This document shows, in pieces, positions 1 to 9,156 of a DNA stretch of 64,000 nt. The DNA is from G965212005 sp965212005 (GTDB lineage Bacteria > Pseudomonadota > Gammaproteobacteria > Porifericomitales > Porifericomitaceae). Under the pieces are notes generated by a model. That model saw only the letters and a program-made list of their open reading frames with translations. It ran no database searches and was not told where the DNA came from. Position numbers and translations under genes: made by a program. The stretch spans positions 310,001 to 374,000 of the forward strand of contig OZ243038.1 in assembly GCA_965212005.1 (NCBI GenBank), written 5' to 3'. The first letter of the stretch is position 1. Each line of letters starts with the position of its first letter.

Positions 1-43
1 CGGCAGCGGCATCACCTGGGGCGCCGCATTGATGCGATTCTAG
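1..43 (+). CDS. fabH: 3-oxoacyl-ACP synthase III, C-terminal end (partial)
   Basis: The window opens inside a gene. Reading from base 2, the last 13 codons give GSGITWGAALMRF followed by TAG at 41-43. A Gly-rich stretch followed by TWGAAL-RF is the usual C-terminus of FabH, the condensing enzyme that starts fatty-acid chains from acetyl-CoA and malonyl-ACP in the cytoplasm. The assignment rests on this short tail and on position: fabH directly precedes fabD in many gammaproteobacterial fab clusters. The rest of the gene lies outside the window. Confidence 0.85.
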   Translation, partial: GSGITWGAALMRF

Positions 44-275
44 CCTGTTGCAGCCCCGTCCGGCACCTGCGATGGAATCGCTACAGCTTAATGGATCAGC
101 AACGATCCCGGGTCCTGCCTGGTCGGCAGAGCGCAGCCCGGGTCAGGCCTGCCGATTTGCCGGCAATGTGCCAGTGCCCCGATCCGTTTCTGCCCCAGCA
201 GAACGGCGTGGCTGCCATGAGTGCCGCGGAGGCCTGGAGATTACATTTCAATTCTAAATGAAGAAAAGGTATTTA

Positions 276-1214
276 ATGTCTAAATTTGCAGTATTTTTCC
301 CAGGACAAGGATCGCAGTCCGTGGGCATGTTGAAGGCCTTGGCGGAACAGTACCCGCAAGTCGGCGAGACCTTCGCGGGAGCTGATCAGGAGTTGGAATA
401 TGCTCTTTCGCACCTGGTTTGCCACGGACCCGCCCCGGAACTGAACCAGACGGTGCATACGCAGCCGGCCATGCTGAGCGCAGGAGTGGCGATTTGGCGC
501 TGCTGGCAGCAGAGCGGGGGACCTGTGCCCGACTGGATGGCCGGGCACAGCCTGGGCGAATATACGGCGCTTTGCTGCGCCGGCGCCTTGTCTTTTGCCG
601 GCGCCTTGCGCCTGGTGCAGACTCGTGCCCGCCTGATGCAGGAGGCCGTTCCGGAAGGGGGCGGGGCAATGGCTGCCTTACTGGGAATAGACGCAGATCG
701 GGTACAAAATCTGTGCTCGGAACTGGCGCAGGGACAGGTGCTGGAGATAGCCAATTACAACGCCCGGAGTCAAATTGTCATCGCCGGGCATCGGGAAGCG
801 GTGCAAAGGACGATGCAGATGGCCGGAAAAGCGGGGGCCCGCCGCTGCGTTTTGTTGCCGCTCAGCATTCCCTCACACTGTTCCCTGATGCGTCCTGCTG
901 CCGAGAAATTCGCTCCATTCCTGCGCGAAGCGGCGCTGCAGCCTCCTCAAATTCCAGTGCTGCATAACGTGGATGCCCGGGTGCATCCTGAGCGGGAGGA
1001 GCTGCTGGCGTCATTGTGCGCACAACTCTACCGCCCGGTACGCTGGGTGGATACCGTGCGGGCGCTGGCGCAGGCCGGCGTGGAAACGGTGCTGGAATTT
1101 GGCCCAGGCCGCGTATTGAGTGGCCTGTGCCGCCGGATCGAAACCCGTCTGCAGGCTCTGCCAGTGATGGACCCTGCCAGTTTGTTACGCGCCCTGGAGG
1201 TAGTCCGCGGATGA
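276..1214 (+). CDS. fabD: Malonyl-CoA:ACP transacylase
   Basis: Transfers malonyl from CoA to acyl carrier protein, supplying the extender unit for fatty-acid synthesis in the cytoplasm. The protein is 312 residues, normal for FabD. Visible active-site elements are the oxyanion-loop GQGSQ near residue 11, nucleophile Ser92 in GHSLGE, Arg117, and His201 in the SIPSH motif, at the same numbers as in the E. coli enzyme. An in-frame ATG at 258 would add six residues, but AAAAGG at 264-269 sits at good ribosome-binding distance from 276 and the protein then begins MSKFAVFFPGQGSQ as in homologues. Its stop overlaps the fabG start by 4 nt (ATGA). Confidence 0.97.
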   Translation: MSKFAVFFPGQGSQSVGMLKALAEQYPQVGETFAGADQELEYALSHLVCHGPAPELNQTVHTQPAMLSAGVAIWRCWQQSGGPVPDWMAGHSLGEYTALCCAGALSFAGALRLVQTRARLMQEAVPEGGGAMAALLGIDADRVQNLCSELAQGQVLEIANYNARSQIVIAGHREAVQRTMQMAGKAGARRCVLLPLSIPSHCSLMRPAAEKFAPFLREAALQPPQIPVLHNVDARVHPEREELLASLCAQLYRPVRWVDTVRALAQAGVETVLEFGPGRVLSGLCRRIETRLQALPVMDPASLLRALEVVRG

Positions 1215-1963
1215 CCCGGTCCTGCTCCCTGCAAGGTCAGGTGGCACTGGTGAGTGGTGCCAGCCGCGGGATCGGCGCCGCGATTGCGACTGCCCTGGGG
1301 GAACAAGGGGCACAAATCATCGGTACTGCCACCAGCGTTGAGGGGGCCGCACATATAGAGACCCGACTGAAACAACAAGGCATACAGGCAACCGGTCTGG
1401 TATGGGATGCTGCCATGCCGGATACGCAAATGCAGCTGGGCGAGTCATTACGCTCACAGCCGGCGCCCAGCATCCTGGTCAACAATGCCGGGATCTCTCA
1501 GGATGCCCTGTTCATCCGTATGGATGAGGCGGCCTGGGATCGGGTGATTCAAGTGAATCTGACTTCCGTGCATCGATTGTCCCGATTGTGCCTGCGAGCC
1601 ATGCTCAAAGCCCGTTACGGCAGGATCATCAATATTTCCTCCGCGGCAGCACAACTGGGGAATCCGGGACAGACTCACTATGCGGCTGCCAAGGCGGGTA
1701 TACTGGGCCTGACCCGCTCTTTGGCCAGGGAATTGGCGGGCCGCCGGATCACTGTCAATGCGGTAGCTCCGGGCTTCGTGCATAGTGACATGACGGCACA
1801 ATTGTCCGAAGAACAGCAACAAGCGACACAGGCGCAGATTCCGCTGCAGCGCTGGGGCAGCCCGGAGGAAGTTGCGGCAGCGGTGCTCTTTTTGGCTTCT
1901 GACGCAGCGGGCTACATCACAGGGGAGACCTTAAACGTGAACGGCGGCTTATATATGGCTTGA
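1211..1963 (+). CDS. fabG: 3-oxoacyl-ACP reductase
   Basis: NADPH-dependent short-chain dehydrogenase that reduces 3-oxoacyl-ACP to 3-hydroxyacyl-ACP, the first reduction of each elongation round. The 250-residue product has the Rossmann motif GASRGIG at residues 16-22, NNAG at 91-94, and the catalytic triad Ser144, Tyr157, Lys161. It ends in the usual N-V-N-G-G-x-Y-M-x tail. A longer in-frame reading begins at 1016 inside fabD, but the ATG at 1211 overlaps the fabD stop as ATGA and gives the family-typical N-terminus, so translational coupling with fabD is likely. Confidence 0.97.
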   Translation: MTRSCSLQGQVALVSGASRGIGAAIATALGEQGAQIIGTATSVEGAAHIETRLKQQGIQATGLVWDAAMPDTQMQLGESLRSQPAPSILVNNAGISQDALFIRMDEAAWDRVIQVNLTSVHRLSRLCLRAMLKARYGRIINISSAAAQLGNPGQTHYAAAKAGILGLTRSLARELAGRRITVNAVAPGFVHSDMTAQLSEEQQQATQAQIPLQRWGSPEEVAAAVLFLASDAAGYITGETLNVNGGLYMA

Positions 1964-2199
1964 CCGGGGCCGCCGTTTCTCTGCGGTCCGTGCTCAGGGC
2001 GCATAAACATATGGGATACAGCATATTTATATATCAGTGACATGAAGAGATAATCTAATCATCAAAATGAGCATAAAGCCGAACAGCCATCATCGCTGGG
2101 AAACGATTTCGGTCTATTGCTCAGGGATGATTTTTGGCAAACTTCCTTTACACTACTGTGGGCCCGGATCATCGGGTATTAAGAGAGGGCAGATCCGAA

Positions 2200-2442
2200 A
2201 TGGAGACAACTGAAGAGCGAATCAAAAAAATAATCGTCGAGCAGCTTGAGGTAAAAGCGGAAGAAGTCACTCCGGAAGCCTCTTTCGTGGATGATTTGGG
2301 AGCGGATTCTTTGGCTCAAATTGAGCTGATCATGGCTTTGGAGGAGGAATTCAAACTCGAGATCCCGGATGAGGAGGCAGAAAACATTCAGACCGTACAA
2401 CAGGTAATGGATTATGTCCGCAAAGAAACGGAGAAAGACTAA
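2200..2442 (+). CDS. acpP: Acyl carrier protein
   Basis: Small acidic carrier that holds growing acyl chains on a phosphopantetheine arm. The 80-residue protein has the attachment serine at residue 37 in the GADSL motif, followed by a helix II rich in Glu (ALEEEF), all typical of AcpP. The segment after the Ser reads AQIELIM where many proteobacterial ACPs have DTVELVM. An in-frame ATG at 2134 would add 22 residues unlike ACPs; the ATG at 2200, with AGAGGG at 2183-2188 upstream, is preferred. The 236-bp gap after fabG is AT-rich around 2005-2070 and may hold a separate promoter for this highly expressed gene (inference). Confidence 0.97.
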   Translation: METTEERIKKIIVEQLEVKAEEVTPEASFVDDLGADSLAQIELIMALEEEFKLEIPDEEAENIQTVQQVMDYVRKETEKD

Positions 2443-2654
2443 CAAGCAGCTTTTCCCATCCGGTCCTCATCGCGCCGTATGCGGTGGCGACGCACAATTC
2501 TCTGGTACCTGCTGTCTGGATATGGCACCTCAGTTCACTGAAAACTCTTCCCGGTTAATGGCTTGCCCAGCCGATCCGAATGTACCGCTGGAGCGGAAGG
2601 GGCCGCCGCAGCTGCGCCCGGTCGGATGCGCTTCCCGCTGCGTCTGCTGAGCTC

Positions 2655-3887
2655 ATGCCAGCCAGAGTCGCGGTAACTGGTTTGGGGGCGTTAACTTCGC
2701 TTGCAAACAATGCCGAGCAAAGTTGGGCGGGCATCCGGGAAGGACGCAGCGGCATTGCCCCGTTCACCCATATCGATGCCTCGGAATTACCGGTCCGTTT
2801 CGGCGGCACACTACATGACTTCGACGCGAGCGACTGTATGTCGCGACGGGAAATCCGGACCCTGGACCCCTTTATCCACTACGGGGTGGCAGCGGGACTG
2901 CAGGCGGCAGCAGACGCCGGCCTGGAGATCGATGCATTCGCCTCGGACCGCAGCGGAGTTGCCCTGGGCTCCGGGATCGGCGGCCTGCGCACACTGGAAG
3001 ACACCATCGTCCTGGCCCAGAAACGGGGGGTACGCCGCATTTCGCCGTATTATATTCCTTCCGTCATTATCAATATGGCGGCCGGCATGTTGGCGATCAA
3101 GCTGGGCCTGCGCGGGCCGAATTTTTCCGTTGTTAGCGCCTGCGCGACCGGGGCGCACAATATCGGCCAGGCCGCGCGCATTATCCAACGCGGGGAAGCC
3201 GACCTGATGCTTGCCGGAGGCTGTGAGCATTGCTCCTGTCCTACCGGAATCGGCGGATTTGCCACCGCCAAGGCATTGTCCACCCGCAATGAGGAGCCAG
3301 AACGGGCCAGCCGCCCCTGGGACCGGGGCAGAGACGGCTTTGTGCTCAGCGACGGTGCCGGCGTCGTCGTGTTGGAAGAATACGAACATGCGCGCCGCCG
3401 CGGTGCCCATATCCATGCGGAGTTGGCGGGATGGGCGATGAATGCGGACGCCTATCATATGACCGCGCCGGCCCAGGACGGGGAGGGCATTCTGCAGTGC
3501 ATGCGCAAAGCACTACAAGATGCCCGCCTGAATGCCGAGGATATCAACTATATCAATGCCCACGCCACTTCGACCCCCGCCGGTGATTTGATTGAGAGCC
3601 GGGCAATCTGGAAATTATTCAGCAACAACAAGCGCCTGGCCGTCAGTTCCACCAAGTCCATGCTGGGACATATGCTGGGAGCCGCCGGCAGCGTGGAGGC
3701 AGTGCTGTCGATACTGGCCATGCGGGATCAACTGGCCCCCCCCACGATCAACCTGGAGGATCCGGAACCGGAAATTCCATTGAACTACGTGGCCAATGCC
3801 AGCCAGGAGCTCCCTATCAAAGCCATCATGTCCAATTCCTTCGGTTTCGGCGGCACCAATGTCAGCCTGATCTTTCGCCTTCCCTAA
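2655..3887 (+). CDS. fabF: 3-oxoacyl-ACP synthase II
   Basis: Condenses malonyl-ACP with acyl-ACP to lengthen fatty acids in the cytoplasm. The 410-residue protein has the thiolase-fold Cys-His-His active site: Cys163 in SACATGAHNIG, His303 in NAHATSTPAGD, and a second His at about residue 339 in KSMLGHMLGAAG. The C-terminal NSFGFGGTN motif is present. The open frame continues upstream to 2580, but the ATG at 2655 gives the family start (MPARVAVTGLG). No strong ribosome-binding site is seen before it, so the exact start is somewhat uncertain. It lies 212 bp downstream of acpP. Confidence 0.96.
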   Translation: MPARVAVTGLGALTSLANNAEQSWAGIREGRSGIAPFTHIDASELPVRFGGTLHDFDASDCMSRREIRTLDPFIHYGVAAGLQAAADAGLEIDAFASDRSGVALGSGIGGLRTLEDTIVLAQKRGVRRISPYYIPSVIINMAAGMLAIKLGLRGPNFSVVSACATGAHNIGQAARIIQRGEADLMLAGGCEHCSCPTGIGGFATAKALSTRNEEPERASRPWDRGRDGFVLSDGAGVVVLEEYEHARRRGAHIHAELAGWAMNADAYHMTAPAQDGEGILQCMRKALQDARLNAEDINYINAHATSTPAGDLIESRAIWKLFSNNKRLAVSSTKSMLGHMLGAAGSVEAVLSILAMRDQLAPPTINLEDPEPEIPLNYVANASQELPIKAIMSNSFGFGGTNVSLIFRLP

Positions 3888-4355
3888 CTGACGGGTCTAT
3901 AAGGCTTTACTGTAGGGTGTCCGATGGATACCGGATTGGCAGGCAAGCGGCGCATGCGCAAGGGAGCGCAGCGGCCGCACGCAAAGCTGTCGGCAGCGCA
4001 AAATGGCACTGCCTGTAAAAGTGGATATTTATAATTTATCTTACTAAAAAATATAGCTTTTATCTGCCTGCTAAGCCGCGCGACCGGCAGTGGCGATGAT
4101 CAGCCGGCTGGCCGGATCCAGGTAGGGGGGCCCTGATGGATTGCCGCTCGCTCCCGCCGATGTCAAGATATGCGCGGGAAGATAGAACGATGCCTCCACC
4201 GGGTCTGATGTCGCGGGGGCACGGGCAGCCGGCGCGATACCGGGCGCTACTGCTTCGGCCGGTCAGCGCGAAAGCTGGCATCAAGGCTGCCGGTGCGGCC
4301 GGCACGCTGGTGCCAGCGCATGATTTAACCATTACTTTGCACTATCGGACCTAAA
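3888..4355. other. Intergenic, no gene recognised
   Basis: This 468-base stretch separates fabF from pabC. It has an AT-rich patch at about 4020-4060 that could serve as a promoter for the pabC-to-tatD genes, and it allows short open frames on both strands (for example 4136-4354 +). Their composition is Arg/Pro/Ala-rich and unlike any family I recognise, so I treat them as chance. Confidence 0.5.
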
Positions 4356-5189
4356 ATGGCGTCGATTCTGCTCAACGGACAGTCGGCAATGGCCCCCGAT
4401 GTTTGGGATCGGGGGCTGCACTATGGGGATGGCCTGTTTGAGACGATCGCACTGCAACGCGGACGTCCCCTGTGCTGGGAACGGCACCTGCGCCGTCTGC
4501 GGCACGGCTGCCGGGTTTTAGGCCTGCATTGTCCGGATGCCGCTCTGCTACACGAAGAAGCGCAGCAACTCGGTGCCGGGCGGGAACGGGCGGTGCTGAA
4601 GCTGATCCTGACCCGTGGCCCCGGTGACCGCGGGTACCGGGCACCGACCGATGCCAGGCAGTGCCGCCTGTGGCTGTGCTCGGAATGGCCCTCTCATCTG
4701 GTGGCGATGCGCTCTGACGCCGGGGTTCCAGTGCGTATCTGCACGACACGGCTGGCAACGCAGCCGCTGCTGGCGGGAATCAAACATCTGAACCGGCTGG
4801 AACAGGTACTGGCGCGGGCGGAATGGGATGCTCCGCAGATTGCCGAAGGGCTGATGCTTGATATGCAGGGCAGGTTGGTGGAAGGTACTATGAGTAATCT
4901 GTTCTGGGTGCGAGGAACAGTCTTGTACACGCCTGCCCTGCGGCACTGCGGGGTAGCCGGGGTGATCCGGGCCGCCATTCTGGAATGCGCTCCGCAGCTG
5001 GGCCTGCAGCCTCAATTGAGCACGATGGAACCGGAACAGATTCTAGATGTTGATGAAGCATTTATATGTAATTCATTGATTGGAATATGTTCTGTCAGCT
5101 CAGTCAATAGTCAAAAACTAGGTCGCGGCACAGTCGCCCAGCAGTTGTCACAGGCGCTCACAGACAAAGGTGAGATAATGCCGGCATGA
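4356..5189 (+). CDS. pabC: Aminodeoxychorismate lyase
   Basis: PLP-dependent fold-type IV enzyme that splits 4-amino-4-deoxychorismate into p-aminobenzoate and pyruvate for folate synthesis. The 277-residue product shows the N-terminal GLHYGDGLFET motif (residues 20-30), the PLP lysine at 143 in GIKHLNRLEQ, and the EGTMSNLFWV loop. The same fold is shared with branched-chain aminotransferases, but the length and the position between fabF and mltG match pabC in many gammaproteobacteria. The stop overlaps the mltG start by 4 nt (ATGA at 5186). Confidence 0.93.
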   Translation: MASILLNGQSAMAPDVWDRGLHYGDGLFETIALQRGRPLCWERHLRRLRHGCRVLGLHCPDAALLHEEAQQLGAGRERAVLKLILTRGPGDRGYRAPTDARQCRLWLCSEWPSHLVAMRSDAGVPVRICTTRLATQPLLAGIKHLNRLEQVLARAEWDAPQIAEGLMLDMQGRLVEGTMSNLFWVRGTVLYTPALRHCGVAGVIRAAILECAPQLGLQPQLSTMEPEQILDVDEAFICNSLIGICSVSSVNSQKLGRGTVAQQLSQALTDKGEIMPA

Positions 5190-6199
5190 TCAAGCGCGCT
5201 GTTTTACTGGTATTCAGTGTGTTGTTGCTGGCCGCAGTAGTGGCAGGGAGCTGGCTGATACGCGAGACCGAGCGCGAGTTGCATCGCGCCGCGCCATTCC
5301 AGACGGCGCTGGAATATCGTCTGGAGCCAGGGACTAATGCGTTGCAGGCGGCTCATGATCTGCATGCGGAGGGGTTGATCCGGCACCCGTGGCTGCTGAT
5401 GTTGGCGGCGGTTTGGCGTGATCAGACGCATCGGCTGCAGGCTGGAGAATATCGCTTTTTGCCGGGCACCACTCCTGCGGAAATTCTGGATCAGCTGGTT
5501 CAGGGCAAAGTGACGCAGTATTCCATTACCATCATCGAAGGTTGGACCTTTGCCGATTTGCTCGATGCGGTACTCAGTCATGCCCGGCTGATTCCCTCCC
5601 TGGCCAACCGCGAGGAAACGGAGATCATGGAATTGTTGAATCGGTCCGGGCAGCCTGCAGAAGGCATGTTCTACCCCGACACCTACCAGTTCCCGGCAGG
5701 TACTTACGATTTGCAAATTCTGCGGATGGCAGAAAACGCGATGCACCAGGTCATTCGCAAAGAATGGGCGGGCCGGGCCGAGGGCTTGCCCTACCGATCT
5801 CCCTACGAAGCGATCATTATGGCCTCCATCGTGGAAAAGGAGGCTCAATTAGACGAGGAGCGCCCCCGTATCGCAGGCGTGTTCCTGCGCCGCTTGGAGC
5901 TGGGGATGCGTCTGCAAGCTGATCCCACCGTGCGCTACTCGCTGGGGCCCGATTTCCGCAGCAAGCTGAACCGCCGACATTTGCAGGTGGATTCGCCGTT
6001 CAATACTTATCTCCATGCCGGCCTGCCGCCGGCGCCGATTTCGCTGCCTTCGCGTGCTTCCATCCATGCCGCATTGCATCCCCGCCAAGAGAAAGTACTG
6101 TATTTTGTGGCGAAAGGAGACGGCAGCCACTATTTTTCCAAAACTCTGGAAGAACACAACGCCTACAGGAAAAAAATTCGTAATTTCAATAGATTGTGA
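5186..6199 (+). CDS. mltG: Endolytic murein transglycosylase
   Basis: Membrane-anchored enzyme that cuts nascent glycan strands and is thought to set peptidoglycan strand length. The 337-residue protein starts with a single uncleaved membrane anchor (residues 6-25), then a LysM-like periplasmic module and the YceG catalytic domain. The catalytic Glu is residue 217 in the ASIVEKEA motif, matching Glu218 of E. coli MltG, and RLQADPTVRY and SPFNTY follow as in the family. It is coupled to pabC upstream and to tmk downstream by 4-nt overlaps, suggesting one transcript. Confidence 0.95.
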   Translation: MIKRAVLLVFSVLLLAAVVAGSWLIRETERELHRAAPFQTALEYRLEPGTNALQAAHDLHAEGLIRHPWLLMLAAVWRDQTHRLQAGEYRFLPGTTPAEILDQLVQGKVTQYSITIIEGWTFADLLDAVLSHARLIPSLANREETEIMELLNRSGQPAEGMFYPDTYQFPAGTYDLQILRMAENAMHQVIRKEWAGRAEGLPYRSPYEAIIMASIVEKEAQLDEERPRIAGVFLRRLELGMRLQADPTVRYSLGPDFRSKLNRRHLQVDSPFNTYLHAGLPPAPISLPSRASIHAALHPRQEKVLYFVAKGDGSHYFSKTLEEHNAYRKKIRNFNRL

Positions 6200-6828
6200 A
6201 CAAATTGTTTATCACCTTGGAAGGTATTGACGGAGCCGGCAAAAGCAGCAATATCTCCTTCATCGAGCAGTGGCTACGCCAGCACGGCAGGGAAGTGTTG
6301 GTGACCCGCGAACCTGGCGGCACGGTATTGGCCGAGCGCATTCGTTCCTTGCTGCTGAATCCGGAGCACGCCGGACTGAGCGCCGAGGCAGAACTGTTGC
6401 TGCTATTTGCCGCCCGCTGCCAGCACTTGCAGGAACGCATTCTGCCCGCCCTGGAGCGGGGCCAGGTCGTATTGTGCGAGCGTTTCACGCACTCCACCTA
6501 TGCCTACCAGGGTGGCGGACGGGGACTGGACAGCGCTCTGATCGTCACTTTGGAGCAGCAAGTGCTGCAGAATTTTCAGCCGGATCTGACGCTGTTGCTG
6601 GATCTGCCGGTTTCGCAGGCGATGCAGCGGCAAGCGCGGCTGGGCACCGGCATCCGGGATCGTTTTCACCAGGAGCCGGCGGAATTTTTAGAGCGGGTGC
6701 GACGGCAATACCAGCATATCTGGGATGAAAATCAGCGTCACAGCGGGAATATCCGTTTCGTGGACGCTTCCCTGCCGCTGGCGCAAGTACAGCAGTCCAT
6801 TGCGCAAATTCTGCAGTCCGTACTATGA
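6196..6828 (+). CDS. tmk: Thymidylate kinase
   Basis: Phosphorylates dTMP to dTDP with ATP for DNA synthesis. The 210-residue product has the P-loop GIDGAGKS at residues 10-17, the substrate-binding REPGGT motif, and the ERFTHSTYAYQGGGRGLD region. A lid with Arg residues follows DLPVSQAM. The start is GTG at 6196, overlapping the mltG stop as GTGA; no ATG nearby would keep the P-loop N-terminus intact. The downstream holB start overlaps its stop as ATGA. Confidence 0.96.
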   Translation: MNKLFITLEGIDGAGKSSNISFIEQWLRQHGREVLVTREPGGTVLAERIRSLLLNPEHAGLSAEAELLLLFAARCQHLQERILPALERGQVVLCERFTHSTYAYQGGGRGLDSALIVTLEQQVLQNFQPDLTLLLDLPVSQAMQRQARLGTGIRDRFHQEPAEFLERVRRQYQHIWDENQRHSGNIRFVDASLPLAQVQQSIAQILQSVL

Positions 6829-7808
6829 ACGCACAGGAATTTCCCGGCACTCTTTACCCTTGGCAGCGGGCGCCCTGGCAGCAATTGCGTGCCAGCCACC
6901 GGCAGGGGCGCATGGCGCACGCCCTGCTGTTGCACGGCAGGATCGGGTCAGGAGTGTCGCAATTTGCCGATTCCCTCAACCAGATGCTGCTCTGTGAGGG
7001 AGCAGCGGGGGAGGCGGCTCGGCACCTGCTGGAGGCAAACAGTCATCCGGACTTACTGGAATTACTGCCGGAGAAAATGGACCGGCCCATCCGGGTCGAC
7101 CAGGTGCGCCGAGTCGCTTCCTTTCTGCACCTGGCCAGCCATTCAGGCGGCTATCGAATTGTACGCATCGAGCCGGCGGAAACAATGAATCGGCATGCCT
7201 GCAACGCGCTGCTGAAGGTACTGGAGGAGCCGCCGGCCGGTTCCTTGATCGAACTGATTTGCGTGCGGCATATTTCCCTGCCGGCCACTGTGCTGAGCCG
7301 CTGTCAGCGGATCAACCTGGGGGCCGGCACGGAGCCGGAAGTGCGCCAATGGCTGCAAGGCAGCGGCGTGGACGCAGAGCGGGTGCTCCACTGGATGCAA
7401 CTGCGCCACCTGGGACCGTTGGCGGCCCGGGAACTGGCGCAGCAGGATGGCGACAGGGTATGCGACTCCGTACTGCGGGGACTTTGCGCCGGCACTGCGG
7501 ACGCGGGGGCCGACGCGGTGGCCCGGGAATGGGAAAAACTGGGCGCATTGGAGAGCCTGGATTGGGTTTGTGCCTTGCTGTGTGCGCTGGTCAGCTGCCG
7601 CATCGGGGCACGGCTGCCGCTGCCGGAGTCCTTGCTGCAAAGCACCGCTGAACTAGATCTCTTTGGCCTGTTACGGTTTTATGCTATGGTTCAACAAAAT
7701 CGGAAGATTTTGGCAACGCAGGGCAGTGGGGCGCGACCGTTGTTGGAGGAGCTGATCGTACAATGGCGTCTTTCCGTCCGGTACGGACGAGTTGCCAAGG
7801 CGATCTGA
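6825..7808 (+). CDS. holB: DNA polymerase III subunit delta prime
   Basis: Clamp-loader subunit that stimulates ATP hydrolysis by the gamma/tau subunits when the beta clamp is loaded on DNA. The 327-residue protein keeps the AAA+ core: HALLLHGRIGSG in place of a P-loop (delta prime is naturally degenerate there), IRVDQVRRV, NALLKVLEEPP and the SRCQR sensor region. Unlike most delta-prime proteins, the four-Cys zinc module between the P-loop region and the HPD motif is missing: only one Cys (LLCEG) remains and the segment is shortened. Position between tmk and pilZ supports the call. Confidence 0.92.
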   Translation: MNAQEFPGTLYPWQRAPWQQLRASHRQGRMAHALLLHGRIGSGVSQFADSLNQMLLCEGAAGEAARHLLEANSHPDLLELLPEKMDRPIRVDQVRRVASFLHLASHSGGYRIVRIEPAETMNRHACNALLKVLEEPPAGSLIELICVRHISLPATVLSRCQRINLGAGTEPEVRQWLQGSGVDAERVLHWMQLRHLGPLAARELAQQDGDRVCDSVLRGLCAGTADAGADAVAREWEKLGALESLDWVCALLCALVSCRIGARLPLPESLLQSTAELDLFGLLRFYAMVQQNRKILATQGSGARPLLEELIVQWRLSVRYGRVAKAI

Positions 7809-7820
7809 GGCTTTTTGTTT

Positions 7821-7830
7821 AAGGAGGTGG
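7821..7830 (+). promoter_or_regulatory. Strong ribosome-binding site of pilZ
   Basis: AAGGAGGTGG lies six bases before the ATG at 7837 and is nearly a full complement of the 16S anti-Shine-Dalgarno sequence. It decides the pilZ start against the longer in-frame reading from 7792 and suggests high translation compared with the coupled genes upstream. Confidence 0.85.
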
Positions 7831-7836
7831 CGGATT

Positions 7837-8181
7837 ATGCTGGCAGACAATCGGCTTTCCCTGACGATCCGGGAATTGAGCGCGTTGTATTCATCTTACA
7901 TGCCCTTTATTAAGAACGGGGGGCTGTTCATTCCTACACCCAAGAACTACAAACTGGGGGAGGAGTTATTCATTCTGCTCTCCCTGGCCCTTCCCAGCGC
8001 CAACGAGACCCTGCCCATCGCCGGCAAAGTGGTATGGGTGACTCCCCCCGGTGCCACCGGCAACCGGACGCCTGGTATCGGTGTGCAGTTCAGCGAATTG
8101 GACCGGGGAGCCACTAAAAACAAGATCGAAAGCCAGCTCGCCGGGGCACTGCAGTCGGAGCGTCCTACGCGGACAATATAG
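7837..8181 (+). CDS. pilZ: Type IV pilus assembly protein PilZ
   Basis: Cytoplasmic protein required for type IV pilus biogenesis in Pseudomonas and Xanthomonas, where it works with PilB and FimX. The 114-residue product matches the short single-domain PilZ class: LSLTIRELSALYSSYMPF, NGGLFIPT, GKVVWVTP and GIGVQF in order. It lacks the RxxxR and D/NxSxxG c-di-GMP-binding motifs of other PilZ domains, as is normal for this class. It follows holB and precedes a TatD gene as in pseudomonads. No pilus structural genes are in the window. Confidence 0.93.
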   Translation: MLADNRLSLTIRELSALYSSYMPFIKNGGLFIPTPKNYKLGEELFILLSLALPSANETLPIAGKVVWVTPPGATGNRTPGIGVQFSELDRGATKNKIESQLAGALQSERPTRTI

Positions 8182-8212
8182 GCTGGCCGCCGCGGTTCTG
8201 GTTTAGCCCAAC

Positions 8213-9064
8213 ATGCCACCACCCGACCTCGCAGCGGCGCCCGAGCCACGCCTGGAACTGGCGGATTCACACTGTCATCTGCAATTGCTGAAGCAGCATC
8301 TGGATGCTGCGCAAGCGCTGCAGCTGGCTCGGGAGCAGGGCGTGGAGCAGTGCTTATGCGTCAGCGTTCAGCTGTCCGATTACCCGGAGATCCTCGATCT
8401 GTGCAGCCGACACAGCGGTCTGCTTGGCAGCGTCGGGATCCATCCGAATTATCAGGCAGATCAGGATACGGAACAGACCGAGCCTGACAGCGACCAACTG
8501 GCGCAAAAAGCGGCTGATCCGCGGGTCGCTGCTATCGGTGAGACCGGACTGGACTACTATCGCGGCGAGCAGCAGCGCGAACTACAGCAGCAGCGTTTTC
8601 GGATGCACGTGCGGGCAGCGCGCACCGCCCGCAAACCGCTGATTATCCATTCCCGTCAGGCGCGCGGCGACGTCCTGGATATTCTCCGGGAGGAACAGGC
8701 CCGGGAGGTGGGAGGCGTCATGCATTGTTTCGTGGATGACTGGGAAACCGCGAAGCAGGCTATGGACATCAACTTCTATATATCCTTCTCCGGCATAGTA
8801 ACCTTCAAGAATGCGTCCGAATTGCGGCAAGTCGCCCAGCGCATCCCGTTGGATCGTCTCTTGATCGAGACAGATGCGCCCTACCTGGCGCCGGTCCCGC
8901 ACCGCGGCCAATACAACCAGCCCGCTTACTTGCGGCACACTGCGGAGCAATTGGCGGCCCTGCGCGGTGAGACCCTGCAGACGTTGGCAGAGGCAACCAC
9001 GCGCAACTACGGGGAATTATTTCACCCAGCGCGCGCTCGCGGGGGCAGCGATAGCCGACTGTAG
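8213..9064 (+). CDS. TatD-family metal-dependent hydrolase
   Basis: Probable Mg/Mn-dependent nuclease of the amidohydrolase superfamily (TatD/YcfH group), cytoplasmic. The 283-residue product shows the metal motifs in order: DSHCH (His20, His22), GETGLDYY, the LIIHSR histidine, MHCF, and the ETDAPYLAP aspartate. Position after holB-pilZ matches the YcfH-like paralogue rather than the TatD encoded next to the Tat translocase. The physiological substrate of this subgroup is unsettled. Thirty-one bases separate it from pilZ. Confidence 0.92.
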   Translation: MPPPDLAAAPEPRLELADSHCHLQLLKQHLDAAQALQLAREQGVEQCLCVSVQLSDYPEILDLCSRHSGLLGSVGIHPNYQADQDTEQTEPDSDQLAQKAADPRVAAIGETGLDYYRGEQQRELQQQRFRMHVRAARTARKPLIIHSRQARGDVLDILREEQAREVGGVMHCFVDDWETAKQAMDINFYISFSGIVTFKNASELRQVAQRIPLDRLLIETDAPYLAPVPHRGQYNQPAYLRHTAEQLAALRGETLQTLAEATTRNYGELFHPARARGGSDSRL

Positions 9065-9156
9065 CGAGCCAGACTCGAGCGGCAACAGCGCCGGCACAGC
9101 AGGGCAGGCGGGTCTCCTTCGCCCGCGGCGGCCATCAGGCCCGATCAGTGCCGGAT

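Noticed and set aside
4136..4354. 72-residue plus-strand frame ending just before pabC
   Set aside because: No ribosome-binding site, Arg/Pro/Ala-rich composition, and pabC itself has a normal start at 4356.
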